NCBI RefSeq assembly: GCF_008831285.2
Contig: NC_045147.1
Coordinates: forward strand, 15,788,854 to 15,852,853
DNA length: 64,000 nt
DNA from: Nymphaea colorata
Lineage: Eukaryota; Streptophyta; Magnoliopsida; Nymphaeales; Nymphaeaceae
Direction of reading: 5' to 3'
Within the stretch, counting starts at the first letter, position 1, and the number at the start of each line of letters is the position of its first letter. Under the pieces are notes generated by a model, which was not told where the DNA came from, did no database searches, and saw only the letters and a program-made list of their open reading frames with translations. Positions 1 to 19,230 of this stretch are shown piece by piece. The position numbers and the translations under genes are program-made.

Positions 1-113
1 TTATCTTTGTTGTTTTAATCGTTCTTGATAGGAAGAGGGTGTGTGAAGCTTGGCCGTCTTATTGCTGTCTTACTAATCTTGGCATTGTTATATCTAAACA
101 GGAACCCGTGGAT

Positions 114-209
114 ATGCAGTGGCCGATTTCAATGCCACTTGATTGTGCGGCTATTTGGTGGATCCTAGGACGGGGGTCCTGTTCTGCACCGATAGTGAAG
201 GGATCTTAG
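114..209 (+). CDS. upstream ORF (31 codons) in the leader of the PEPKR2-like kinase
   Basis: An ATG at 114 opens a 31-codon frame that stops with TAG at 207-209, 18 bases before the kinase ATG at 228. It begins MQWPISMPLD and contains CAAIWWILGRG. A pyrimidine-poor but plausible splice acceptor (ctaaacag) ends at about 101, so the uORF would sit wholly in the last leader exon. It does not overlap the main frame. If translated, it would lower or condition initiation at the kinase start. I do not know whether the peptide is conserved in other species. Chance occurrence in a 5' leader is quite possible. Confidence 0.4.
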   Translation: MQWPISMPLDCAAIWWILGRGSCSAPIVKGS

Positions 210-227
210 GTACTACATATTACCAGC

Positions 228-6687
<6,460 letters not shown>

Positions 6688-6929
6688 AGGTTGACTTGGC
6701 AATCTGCCAGTGATATATGTGAAACCAGTTTCTTTTAGCAGCCTAATACAACTCAGACCGAGCTCGTGGATGATTTCAATACTTACCACTCAGAAGAAAT
6801 TGCCTGGTTATGTTCTCTCTAACCTTTGGCGGTCTTCGTACCCCTAACCGAAGCTTGTGTATGCGGTGTAAATTGTTTGTAAATTTTCGCGTGTTAAGAC
6901 GGGCGTGGACATGGTTTTTTTGTGAAATG

Positions 6930-6940
6930 AATAAATAAAA
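6930..6940 (+). other. poly(A) signal of the kinase gene
   Basis: Overlapping AATAAA-type hexamers (aatgaataaataaaa) lie about 250 bases after the kinase stop codon, a normal 3' UTR length for a plant gene. A CT tract at about 6977-7006 follows. The cleavage site itself cannot be placed. Confidence 0.45.
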
Positions 6941-7516
6941 GCTTAGTTATGCACTCCTTGCCAAAATGGCTGAGCCTGCCTCTCTTTCTGTCTCTCTCTC
7001 TCTCCCCCTCACACACGCATAGAGACGCACAAAGACGTGGGTATGCCTGCCTTATGGGGATAACGCCAATGAAAAACTCCGACAGGAGAATGGCATGGAG
7101 GCTTCTGATTTAGGTTTCTCAATGTGACTTTCATTTCACATTCAGTTTAAAGCCATATTATGTTTTGCTCGGACCAGAAATGTGCATGTTTCTGTATGGA
7201 TATTTGGGAATGTGGTAAGCTGTTTTATCTATTTTGGAGGGGATCATTCCCTTGACTTAATTGTCCTGTCAAGTTTTAAAGGTTTGTGGTGAAGTCTTAA
7301 GTTGCCTCGTTGAAATGCCATGACAATTGACAAAAGCTATGGAAAAATCTCAGATTTCTTCAAAGTTCAAACCTCAAGGTGAATTAGGATTTATGATCTT
7401 GGACAGCATTTATTAATATCTTCGGGCCTTGTATATTTCCGATATATTCAGCTTTCTGTTGCAAAGTTAATATCCAAAGTAAAACTTTTTTGAGCCACGT
7501 CAAAGTCTTCGGCAGT

Positions 7517-7776
7517 GTTTGGATGACACTCCAAAATAATTTTTTTTGGATCAAAGCAGTCATTATAGAGTGTTTGGATGAGACCAAAACTAGGTTTTCT
7601 GAAATATGATTTTTGAAAAACCTTGTTTTCGAAAATAATTGAACAACCTGGTCCCCCTGCTCATTAAAAGAAAGAGTTTTAGGTGTTCCATCCAAATGCA
7701 CAAGCCAAGTTTTAGAAAATGATTAAAAAAAAAAACTATTTTTTCACAAAACCAATTATGAGGATGTCATCCAAAC
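7517..7776. mobile_element. MITE-like element with 12-bp terminal inverted repeats
   Basis: GTTTGGATGACA at 7517-7528 is exactly inverted as TGTCATCCAAAC at 7765-7776, about 260 bp apart. The interior has further inverted TTTGGATG/CATCCAAA motifs, is AT-rich and is non-coding. No clear target-site duplication is visible. A related sequence lies in opposite orientation at about 21765-22080. The superfamily cannot be fixed; hAT- or Mutator-like are both possible. Confidence 0.6.
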
Positions 7777-8715
7777 GCGCTTTACAGTTAAGAACATTCC
7801 AGAAACGAGGGCCACGTTGCTTAAAAATGGCCATTAATTTGCGGCTGCGGGAAGAGCCTGTTGTGAAAGATCGATCTGAATTTATAGTTGGAGGTCGCCG
7901 GATTCCTACATCATGCACAAGAGCACTCCTAGTTTGACAATGGACCTTTAAACTGTGAATTGTAAAGCAAACCAATCCAGATCACCAGAGAAAGTTTAAA
8001 ATAATTGGGTGTCCAAGAATATACTTGGTTTGGCCATAAATCCGCCGACTTTTTCTTTTCGTCCTCGGTCACATGGTCTCTGGCCTTCATTTTGGTGCGG
8101 TCTTCTAAAACTTGATGTTTGTAAGAAAAACAGGAAGTTTAGAGAAAATTTATTTTGATTTTAAGCAAGCAATTCTAATGGTAAATCGTGCTCCGCGTTC
8201 ATCATCTATGTCTCACATTCTACGTCTTATTGATGAAATCAACAAGGTTTTATGATAAACCCCAAGAGTCTTCCTCCTTCCTAGTTACAGTCCACAGGAC
8301 GGGATCTTAAAATGCATACTTTCGAGAATGCGGCAACGCCTTGCTAATGTGGCAAGGAATCAACACCAGCGTTTATGGCTTATGAAAGCTAAGGATTCAT
8401 GTTTGTCATACTAACATCAGAGGAGAGTTCAATCTTAAATTCATGAAGATCAAAACGTGAGGGGTTTTGAGACTTGAACGGATCTGAGGTAAACAGATGC
8501 ATTCACGTATAAACATGAGTTCTCAAGCCCATGTTAAGAGTAAAAATAACAAAAAATTGGTAGTTTTTACTGTTGCAAATGGTTCAAATACAAGAAAAGG
8601 CACGAAATTGTGCGCCCGCCTATACTAAAGACGGTTCCGTGACTCCGTGTGGAGCATCATATTCATATTTTAGGAAGAGGACCTGAGACAGACAAAGCTT
8701 CGATCGTGGAGCAAT

Positions 8716-8717
<2 letters not shown>
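7777..8717. other. intergenic, nothing recognised
   Basis: No coding signature or element was recognised between the MITE-like sequence and the GA tract that opens the leader of the GEM-like gene. The promoter of that gene must lie in its right part, but no clear TATA box could be assigned. Confidence 0.5.

Positions 8718-8749
<32 letters not shown>
8718..8749. repeat. (GA)n tract in the 5' leader of the GEM-like gene
   Basis: Sixteen GA units lie 27 bases upstream of the GEM-like ATG. GA/CT tracts at this position are common in plant leaders and core promoters. The same is seen here before the ERF gene and near the ZHD gene. Confidence 0.9.
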
Positions 8750-8751
<2 letters not shown>

Positions 8752-8775
8752 CCTGGTCGTCGGGAGGTGCGAGAG

Positions 8776-11700
8776 ATGGATCGCGAGGGCCACGCTCCTG
8801 CCGATGATGAAGCCAACAAGAAGAAGACATCCTCTACCCATTCCGCCGATTACGCTCCCTATCCCACCATCGATCCAAAGGACGTCGAAGTCACCGCCCC
8901 TGCTCCCGTTCCCGCTGCCGCTCCTGCTCCTGCACCTTTGGCCGCCGAACAGGGTGGGGAGGAGAACTGGGCTACCTTCGTCATGGGTTCTCCTTCCGAC
9001 CCGCCACCTCCGCCAGCCAACCCTGACAAGTCCGTCACATGGAGCTCCAATTTGACGACAGAGGCTTCCCGTGATGGCAACCCTGCCACCATCCCCTCCT
9101 CCAATCCTTACGTTTCCTCTTCCCCCGCTCCCGCTGGGAAGGGTGAGTTCGCCCTCCTCCGCTCCTTCAACTTTATCCCTTGATCTCTTTCTTGATTTGA
9201 TCTTTGATTGCTACCTGTTAGGCGCATTGGACTCCGTCCGCGATGTATTGGGACGTTGGGGAAAGAAGGTGGGCGAGACCACCAAAAAAGCTGAGGATCT
9301 TGCTGGAAACGTATGGCAGCACCGTAAGTCTCCGTCTTGTCATTCCTTTCCCCCTCCTTCTTCTTCTTCCTGCTTCCGTGCTTGTTCCCCATTCATGATT
9401 CTTCCTTCTTTTCGTCTCTGGTTCTTGCTTTGCTCTTCTTCCCCAAATGAACGCTTCTGATGATTTGAGAAATAAGTGTTAGAAGACATTACTTCACTAG
9501 GATTACCAGTATTTTGCTAGATTTCTTGGATCCTGGAACATCACATTGCTTATCAAAAAACAAGCCAAATTTTTCATGCCTATTTTTTATAGATGTTGCT
9601 TCAGGCCTGTGCTGAATTGAAATCTTTGTTGTCATTCTTATATTCCTGTGGACTCCTTGTGGTGCCATCCGAAATCAATATCCTCTTTGGAATCAGGGTG
9701 GCATTTTAGACAGAGATTTCGAGATGACATTATATGTTCGGGGAGAGTGCATATCTTGAAAGTGCCCACCTTGACTTTCATCTAAACATAAGATTTGGGA
9801 AGCCAAGAATATGCAATGAAACAATAAACTGGGAACAAAATAAAAGGGATATATTAGATCCGGAAAAGTTTATCTCTGCCCTGCTAGAACCTAACTAAGA
9901 GAAGCTAGTATCTTGTGTAAATTTTGGTCCGAATCTGGAGTTTGGTTTCATCAACACATGCATGATAAGATAGTTCCCATATTGCTTCCTTCTAAAGTCC
10001 CACCATGAGTAGATCTGACTTGCTAGTTATCATAATAGGTCATTTATATATAACAGGAGTTTATCCATTCCGGCCAGTATCAAAACAAAGCTTCATCTCT
10101 AAACATATTGTTGAATAGATTTCGTTTTCCAATTTGACCTTATGCCACTCTTAGCCTACCTAATTTGTTCCGTTTTGCTTTACTCTCTAACGTGAATTGT
10201 GTATTTGTCACATGCCTAATTTTAGGGCTGATATCAACAAAGTGTGTATATGTGTAATCTAGTTATTATGGGCCTTTTTGTGGACCTTAAATGTTCAACT
10301 ATCATAATATTAGTATTACCAAATTAACCTCTTGCTCAAGGGACATGACTTTTGATTCTTGTTGTCCCAGTTATGGATAACAACAAACTCATTTTTGGAG
10401 AGTAAGTCCATGTTATGGAATGTCTCGTGAAATCCATCACACCCGTATGGGCTGGGTTTTGGAGATGAAAATGGGATGCAAGAGGGGAACCGTCTGGCAT
10501 CCCTCTTCCCCATGCTTTGGAACATACTCGAGAGTTGAGATGTGGGACACATTTCACAAAACATCTCAACAAAATAAATTGTGTTTCAACTTCACCTAAG
10601 TGAAATGAGTGGGATACTCATAAAAATAACTGACTTATAAGATTTTTCTTGCATCTGTCCTATATGAAAGAGAATGTGTTTGCTTGAAGTCCCTTGCTGT
10701 CATGCAAGGATGCACCCATGGTGTGTCTTTTAAAAGAGCCACTCTATGGTGTTGCTCCTTTCATGATATTGCAAGTCATATTTGACATGCCTGTCTATGA
10801 AAGTCCTCTGACTTGAAAATGGGGTCTTATATGTCTATGCGCCTAGAAAATTGCTCTCAAGCACATTGTTGAATATGAAAATCTACATTCATTACTTGTC
10901 CCATAATCGATATATATGTAGATTTAGGCGAATGATGATCAAGTTTAACGGCCTAATGTTCATCGTCACGTGAAGTTTCTGAAAATATCTGCATAACTAG
11001 CTGTATGACATATATTTCTGGACCAAAGTTGCCACATGGAGATATAAATATGTAATGAAGTAGAAATGAGGCCTTTCTAGCTGCATGTGGAGAAGGAGAG
11101 GGAAATGAATATCAAAATGGTTTAGATGCCTTTAGAGTGAATGTTGCATTTTCTAGTTTTTAACTTTTAATGCTAGAGATAGTAAGAATAAGATGGATGA
11201 TCTTCAATATCTTCCTTAACCTCTTTAGGATTTCTATATAACATATGATTTTGGAATGAATTTTAACATGAACAGGAAAAGCACCTGCTTGACTAATTGA
11301 ATACTATTCAGAAGCTTCCTTGTGCTTTCTTGCTTTTATAAAAATTGAACATCAACTTCAAGCATCGTACTCCTAAGAAATGGCCCTGCATATCATAATC
11401 AAGTTCACCATCTGTAGGACCATCTTCTCCAATATTTTTGATATTATTCTCACCTTAGAGCTGACCTAACAATGTAATCAAATATGATACCTAACATATA
11501 TTATTAAAATTATCATTTTTCTAGCGCCCTAATATTTTAGGTTAAGTGTATATCTCATATTTCTTTCTTTATTCCTTATATATTTTTAAAGTCGTCTTTT
11601 GTTTTCTTTATATTTATTTTTTGCAAGAAGAAAACTAGTTTGTAGGTTTATATATTCTTCATCTTTGCTTCCAATATTTTTCCTAGAAAAAGTTACATTT

Positions 11701-14700
11701 TTGAAAAACTTCTGAAAACCTATTTCTGAAATGACATTGGCTAGTAACTTATTGTGAATAGGGATACAAAAAGCTGGTTATGGTTAGATACTGTTACTAG
11801 TCATGTGTCCTCGATCTTTACACTCAGAAACCAAAATACTTGGATGGATGGATCATCATATTTTAGATTATCAGTTCATATTTAGTTAAGATTATAAAGT
11901 AAGGCATTCTCATTGAATTGGATTTTTTTTTCCTTAGAAATTTGTTACATTTATAACAATGTATAGTACATTTCTTGACATCTGCATGTACAACATTATG
12001 AAAAAAAACATGATATATCTAAATTATTCAGTGCTCATTTTTCTTTATATACATTTGAGAATAGGTGTCTTGGTCAAATTTTATGCATCTGTTAAAGTCT
12101 TGGTCATACTGATGGTTGCTTGAGAGCCAGTATGGGAGTTTAACAAATCAAGTGAGAATTCTCCCTTTTTGATATGTATTGAAATGTTGATGTGAAATTA
12201 CCACCTTGATGTGTATCAAGTCCAGGATCTTAGGTCCTACTTTTCCAAAATATGTGGATACTGTCTCCATATCCACTTGGTGTTGAGAGTATTCATCTAT
12301 ACAAGTGTAGGATGCTGAATATAAAGCAATTTGAGAAGATAAAATGTTATTATAGATAATTTCATGTCTTTTTATGGTTGACGAGTTCAATCCATCAAGA
12401 TATGTTTCCAAAAATTTTCCTACATATCCAACCTGTTAATGAAGTTGGGCAAGGACTGGATTCTGATAGCCGAAAGAACTGGCAATCATATTGGTAAACC
12501 AACATCTGTCTATGGAAATCTATGCTTGCTGGCTACTAAGGTCCAGTCTGCATGCTTCGAGTCATTTGGCTTTTTCATCTCCCTTGATGAACTTGGGAAA
12601 CAATATCATCTTTTGCATTGCATAAACAGAAAACTTATAGAATTTTGAGCATATCATTTATGAAATAAGCCATAATTTTTTGTTTATTGCATGATCTCAA
12701 TTTATGTCCACTTTATTTTGTTTAGTTTTCTTGTCGATACAAATTGCATTCAGAAAGTAGCTTTCACATTTTTGATAGACACTACAAGAAGTTCATGGTG
12801 GCTTAAATCTTAATAGTTTGTTTCTTAATTTATGCTTATATATGTAGCTATTTACATACCATTCCCAGGCAAGTCTTAGGCCATGTTTGATTTTCCCCGA
12901 TAACACATCTGGGAATCTGAGATGTCTGTGCAGTACATATAATGTGCATGGTTTTTCTGGATTATCGATCAGATGTGGGGGACTCTGACTGAAAATCCAT
13001 AATTTTTTGCTCTTGCATTTATGGACCAAAATTTTTGTCAAGAGATGAAATTTTCTTTTATCTCCTTCAGATTTCTTTCTACAGAACTTGTAAATTTTCC
13101 AATTTTAATTTATCGACGTTTATATTTACTGATCTATGGAAGTTTTGGGAACAGTGAAAACAGGTCCTAGTGTTGCAGATGCAGCTATGGGGAGAATTGC
13201 TCAGGCAACCAAGATTCTTGCAGAAGGAGGCTATGAAAAGATTTTTCAACAAACATTTGAGACACTTCCAGGGGAGCAACTGCAGAGGTCATATGCATGC
13301 TACTTATCAACATCTGCTGGTCCTGTCATTGGAATACTGTACTTGTCCAGTGCAAAACTTGCATTTTGCAGTGATAATCCTCTTTCATACAAAGTTGGTG
13401 ATCAGACAGAATGGAGCTACTATAAGGTGTGTTTTCTAATTAACTACACAAGTATGCCACTGTGGTTTGTGCAGTAAGGGTTTTCTTTTTTCTCTCTCTT
13501 TCTCTCTCTCTCTTTTGTTTGTGTGTGGAGGAGGAAGGGAGAGGGATGATTCAACTACTACTTGAATTGGGTGTCAGATATTCTGAGTTTCCTCCAACAT
13601 TAGTGAAAAATGGTATGTTGGGATATGATTTAAAAATTAGAAGTCGGAGATACTAATAATACTGAATATAAGTTTCAAACAAACCTATCACAATAATAAG
13701 AACAAGCATAAAAGCAAGGGCGTACTATGTCACACAAGCACTTATAAAATGATAATGTCTGGGAAAAATGTTCCGAGAAACATGGGAGAATACAATAGGA
13801 TGATTGTAAAGCCCAATGGACCAGCTCTTTGTTGGTCTAGTGTTCAGCCTATTTGTTCGGACAAGTCTGTTTGACCAGTGGCCACAAAAAAAACCAGAAA
13901 AGTAGAAAAAAAGAAAACCATTATATGCATTTTGTGTACTATTTATATACGTTGTATATACAAAATAGTCAGATATCTATTTCATGAGTGCAGGTGTGAT
14001 GTGGACAAGCCTGTCTGATCAGTGGCCACAAGAAAAACATAAAAGTAGTAAAAATAGAATCATAATATACATTTTATGTATTTATATATGTTGTACGTAC
14101 AAAACATTCAGACATCTATTTAATGAGTGCAGGCGTGGTGTGGATGCAGGTGCAGCAATGGTGTGCGTGCATGTGTGTGTGTGTATATACATATATATTC
14201 ACATATGAAAGATGCATATGTAATTGAAGTTATTGAACTAGAGTATAACAACAAAATCTGAGAGATGCACCTGCACCTGCACCTGAGTTGACTTGGGTGC
14301 AGTTTGTGTGATATAGACACATATATACAGGTATCTGAAGATGTTATCTATGTTTATATATGTGTATAATGTTCCAGCATTCCCTTCCAAGTTTTATGAT
14401 TTGGTTAAAAAAAATTATTCAGGAGGAATCTGATTAAGAGCTTGAGAGTCTTGGTGAAGAGGTCCATAAATTGGAAATCTACATTCTCCTGAAGTTCTAT
14501 GTTTTGACGTAAAGACAATTATCCAATATGCCTGATACGCTTGTGGGAAATTGTCACTGCTATATAATAATTTGTAAATGAGTTAAATGCTTTACCTTTG
14601 GGAACATCCATGCCAGGGGGAACCTCCATGAAAGCTTCTTTATTTTTGTTTTCATTTTATCATTCATTTAACAAACATTTGATTTCTTAACGAGTTATGC

Positions 14701-16673
14701 TATATAAAACAGTGAGTGAGCTAAGGTTTGTTCACAATCAATTGGGTACACCATATGGTAACTGGGCAAACTTTATCATCTTCTTAAAGTTCCATTCCTC
14801 TTAGTGTTGATCTTGTACAGCCATTTTATTCTCGTTACTCCTCTAATGGTAGGTCTTCAATTTTCGATGTACTGTGTTTTATAAAGGGCATTTTATTATT
14901 TTCTTATGCTTTCATTGCTTATCTTCTTTCAAAATGATTTTTTGTTTTAGAAGGTTTTACGAGAGGATATTTTGCAAGTGGATAAGTTGTACAACTAGGA
15001 GAAACCGATATTAGTAGGAGATACATCTACTGTTAAATCTTGAAACCCTTTGAAACCTGCTGAGTATAGGATCTTTTAAGTTTTAAAAGTATTTCTATCT
15101 AGTGCATTTGGTGTTGTTACTACATGGCATGATTAGATTTTGTTTCTGTTTTTATTTCAACATGAGGTTCCTCCAGGGCTTTGGAACCCAACAATATCAT
15201 CATAATCACCACAGACTTGAAAAGATTTGTAATTTGCATCGTCAGATTGTGCAGTGAATAAAAAGGAAAAGAGTATTTTCCTTATACTTTGATTCATAAA
15301 GGTCTTTTTCATCTTCAAGCAATATCACATCCCATTTAACATTGTGAACTTGTCATGTTCTTGCACTAAGATCATGCAGGGTATTGCACTAGTTGAAGGT
15401 TCAGGATTTGTCCCGAAACAACAGAACATTTGCAACAAAGTCCTAACTCTTTGATGATCGGGCTCCATTTGATAAGTTTTTTGGAAAGAAAAACATCTTA
15501 GAACGAGTGTAAAGGATTCTGTTGAGTCAATACCCATTTTTATGAAGTGAAAATCTGACATTCATGGTGCAAGATGTGAGAAAATGAGAAATATTTAAAC
15601 TATTGGAATGCATATTACTTTCGGAACACAAACTCTTTTTTTATTAGTTGATATTTTAAAATTCCTATGCTTTTGATTTTAAGAGACTAGCCAACCAAGG
15701 TAGAACATACCAGAAGCCAAAGAATTAGTTCAGAAGGCGACATCATGGGCTGTTTCGGTTCATAGGAGATGAAACATTAGATTCAAGCCAAGAAACCATA
15801 TTGAATGGGAGAGATGTCATTGCAACAATTGGATTGGTGTTCTTATTCCTTTGAAAGCAGGTCACAAGGCCTTCATGAGTTGTGTCAACAACATGGAGGT
15901 TCGGTCTCCACCTTAGATCTTTAGTTGTGCTGAATTTATTCTTTCTTCATCTGGTATGTCATGACTTCTGCTATGTTGATGAATAATCTTTCTGACCTTA
16001 ACTTTATACGAACTCAAGAACTTTATTGGTCCATGTGTCCTCCCTCTCTTTAGACATTGTGTGGACACTGTGTTTCTTTCTTGCAAGGTTCCTTTTTCTT
16101 TTGTAGAGAAAAGAATGTTATCAGAACTTTTGCTTATACCAAGCTTCGTCTCCTCATTAGTTAGCTTACTAATAACCTCAGCAAGGTCTCGTTTGCCTCA
16201 TTATGAGGAAAGAGAATGTGAATAATTGCATTCCTGCATTCCCATTGAACGATCCATATCATCTTCATTTGGATACAAGAATGTGGCATGCTTGGCAATA
16301 TTGCAGATCATAGAAATGAATTTTAAGAGTAAAGCGATCCTATAAATTCCACCAACCTATTTGCCGTCTTTTGCATTTAGCTATGTAAAGTTCTCGCCTG
16401 TTGCAGTTAGTACATTCCACATGAAGTGGTTGTTTATCATACGGTTTTGGTGTATTCTGATGCTTCCTTCGTTTTGGAAAACAGGTTGTAATTCCCCTTC
16501 ACCAGCTAAAATCAATCAGTCCTTCACACAACAAAACGAATCCTGCTGAAAAGTATATTCAGGTTGCATCCATTGATAACCACGAATTTTGGTTTATGGG
16601 CTTCGTCAATTACGACGGTGCTGTTCAAAGCCTAGAAGATGCCCTACAAGCCCATCGTGCTCAGTTGGCCTGA
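8776..16673 (+). CDS. GEM-like protein with GRAM domain, 4 coding exons
   Basis: Coding exons 8776-9142, 9222-9323, 13155-13426 and 16485-16673 splice in frame (phases 1, 1, 0) to give 309 residues. The N-terminal third is a Pro/Ala-rich, probably disordered tail. Next come the family block [18 protein letters not shown] and the linker [15 protein letters not shown] (about residues 159-173). A GRAM domain runs from about residue 187 ([16 protein letters not shown]) to 266 ([19 protein letters not shown]). The protein ends in a short helix, [15 protein letters not shown] domains bind membrane phosphoinositides. GEM itself was described as a GL2-expression modulator, and relatives (GER/GRE types) respond to ABA. 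Which paralogue this is cannot be told. Introns 2 (3.8 kb) and 3 (3.1 kb) are unusually long. The ATG at 8776 is the first in frame after the GA tract. Confidence 0.94.
9324..13154 (+). other. intron 2 of the GEM-like gene
   Basis: Donor GTAAGT at 9324 and acceptor ACAG ending at 13154. The interior is AT-rich. Short frames on both strands, for example around 10316-10572 and 12148-12411, have no family resemblance I can name. Some of it is probably worn transposon sequence. Confidence 0.8.
13427..16484 (+). other. intron 3 of the GEM-like gene, with tandem duplication
   Basis: Donor GTGTGT at 13427 and acceptor AAACAG ending at 16484. It contains a 144-bp tandem duplication (13859-14147), a short GT/TA microsatellite (about 14170-14205), a GCACCTGCACC-bearing repeat (about 14260-14313), and about 2 kb of AT-rich sequence with no recognised element. 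A minus-strand stretch at about 15880-16300 may be a decayed retroelement gag, but this is too weak to call. Confidence 0.75.
13859..14147. repeat. 144-bp tandem duplication
   Basis: Two adjacent copies, 13859-14002 and 14003-14147. Each begins ggacaag(t/c)ctgt(t/c)tga, passes through cagtggccacaa, a long A-rich stretch and a tata(c/t)gttgta(t/c)(a/g)tacaaaa segment, and ends in a gagtgcagg(t/c)gtg(a/g)tgtgg motif. They differ by scattered substitutions and small indels, so the duplication is not recent. Confidence 0.85.
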
Positions 16674-19230
16674 CCACGACCGTGCAGATTTTTATGTCTT
16701 GAATTGTGTTAAATCTGTTATTTGAGGATTGGATATGAATCATGTAAAGAAGCTGTTCTTTTTGCAAGGGTGCCATGTTTGTGCAAGAAAGTTTTTTTTT
16801 TTTTAATTCTTCCATGTGCCATGTGGACCTGAGGTGAACATAGAATGTATATTCTTGAAATACTAAATTTTCAAGAGGCAATAAGCCCAGTAGAGTTTGT
16901 TTTGGATATGATGCATCTCCCTCAACTGTTTTGCCTCGGTATTCTCTTGCTATTTCTGGTTTTGTTGCTTGGGCGGGTCCCAGTTTAGCTAGCACCAATG
17001 CTGCAGAATTTGGTTGAAGGCTGGGTCACCATGCAGGGTACTTCAAATAATTTGTGTTCCATGTCCAGAAAGAAGCAGAAACAAGGACGATGGGGCAGTG
17101 ATGTAGTGACTTGCCATGTTTCTGAACAAATGCGAAACCTTGGTCCCAACCAAAGTGACGTTAGTCCCTCCCGTCGAACAGTTACAGGCACTTACCGGTC
17201 AGGCCACAGTTGCTGAATAGTTGGTGTCATGGTGCAGTTCTGCCACTGAACTAGAGAGAAAAATGAGGCGCGTTACAGCCACAGCCACCACTTGCCGAGT
17301 AACTTTTACTTTTCTCTCACCAAAGAGAAGCAGGCTGGGTTGCTTGAAGGGTGAGCATGCTGACACAAGACCTGCCCGGCAGCGTCTGTCGAGAAATGCC
17401 TTTTCCTAATTATTTAAGATGGGACCTAGATGATGCCTTTTCCTCCTAAATGAGGTTTTTACATACAAAAGAGAAAAAGGTCAGCCGATCGTAGCTTGGT
17501 GTCCTTTAGGTAAATACTGCAATTCTCGACAGCAAGGGCTCTGCATTTTTTCTCTTTAATGCTTAGCCTTTAGGCATCTGGTGGAGGACGGTTTCTTTTC
17601 TTTCTTTCTTTTGGCAATTTCCACATAGAGGAAACGGCAGCTCGTCCACCTTTTTCATTCACTTGATGTTGCTCTCACTCATTTCTTCTCCTGCTTTTGT
17701 TGTAATGGAAATTGGAAAACCTAAAACATCTCCTAAATGGTGACCGGCAACTCTCGCTCTCTCCCCCACTCTCTCGTCCTGATTGCCAAAAGCCTGAAAC
17801 TTAAACCACGTTGTCGTCGCTGCCATTACAAGGCACTTACCAACAGATTTTTTCCTTTTTTAAACCTACCATCTGATGAGGGTTCTGTTTCAGGGGCTGA
17901 GTAGAGTACCCCAAGACTAAACAAACGGACGGGTTCTCTCACCATTCCAAATGGAACCAAAGGAGAACAAAAAAAGGGAAGAAAGAAAGAGAAGAAGAAA
18001 AAGAGAGGGCACATGCCTAGCAATTGTACATGTTTGGCAACTACCGTGCGTCATACCTGCCGGGAGACTGGGACCGGCGAGAAACCAGACTCCCTTCTAC
18101 CAACACACAGATTCAAGCTGTCTTAGAGGGGGATGGGTGGTCTCGATGCCACCCGCCATTAGTGGCCCACACCCCCACCAGTCGACGCAGCTACTTAAGC
18201 AAAAACAGTATATGCTGCGGAGATGCCTGCCTCCTTCACCTGGCGACCATCAAATAAAGAGATCGAGACCCTCCTCTTCCTCACCCACAAGCGTAGACGA
18301 AAATGGCGGTCCATTGACAGCATTCCACTCAGAGTTCCTGCTGCAGCGCATTTATTTCGCGCTCTGAAGATGACAAACAGCTAATGCGTGACGTTTACAC
18401 TGGAGCATTGGCGCAAGCTGATCAGATGCAACTTGCATAAATCCCAACCTCTCTGTCTGTCTGTCTGTTTCTCTCTCTCTCTCTCATATTGAAGATGCCG
18501 TGAGGGTGGTGAACCTGGTTTTGGAACAAGGGAGCAGCAAGTGGGCGTTCAAAGTTAGAAAAGTGAATGTGGAAAACGGCTGGCTGTTGCCTTCTAAATT
18601 ACTCCTTCGAGAGCTCGGTCTGCACCGGTAACGTGTGCGGCCGAACTCCCTGCCGCGCCTCCAATTTCATCCGACACTTTGCGATCGCGCCCTTTGCACT
18701 TTCGATTGCACTACCCACATGGCATCTTTATCATGTCACCGCAAAAGCGAGAGCGAGAGAGAGAGAGAGAGAGAGAGAGCCTTGTGAATGAATCCTTTCC
18801 TCAATACGACGCTTAAGACTGAAGATGGAATCCATTGATCGAAACTCTCTCTGATCGATCTCTCTTTCTCTCTCAATGTCAATCACAAAGTAGAGTTGAG
18901 AATGGAGAGGTGCAAGAAAGGTATCCGTGGGAATCCAATCCTGGAAACATGATAAATAACGTGAAACAACAAGAGTACGCATAAAAATAAGCTGGATGGT
19001 GGGCAGCAGATGGCGAACAAGCCTTGAAAAACTAATAGCCTAAAACCTAAAAGGAACCACACTCTCTCCCCCCCTACTCTCCGTCTTAGAATCATCAACC
19101 GCCTCGTGATCATCATATTTCAATCCTTCCCTACAGAAGGAAAGGATCAAAGGGTCGAGAAACACAGAGAAGAAGGTACACCGTTGTCCTCCTTCGACCA
19201 AGCGGCCCGGACTGCCAAGCAGACGATCGA
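16674..19230. other. intergenic between the GEM-like and ZHD genes
   Basis: This holds the 3' UTRs of the two convergent genes plus CT/GA tracts (18470-18485, 18754-18779, 18844-18875). Short frames at 17951-18367 and elsewhere are low-complexity and show no family signature. No gene is called. Confidence 0.5.

Noticed and set aside
9071-9460. frame spanning exon 2 of the GEM-like gene
   Set aside because: Only 9222-9323 is exon; the rest is intron or out-of-frame exon 1.
12790-12806. CACTACAAGAAG resembling a CACTA terminus
   Set aside because: No inverted partner was found nearby; single occurrence in an intron.
15880-16300. possible minus-strand retroelement gag
   Set aside because: Only a loose resemblance ([13 protein letters not shown]) without other blocks in order.
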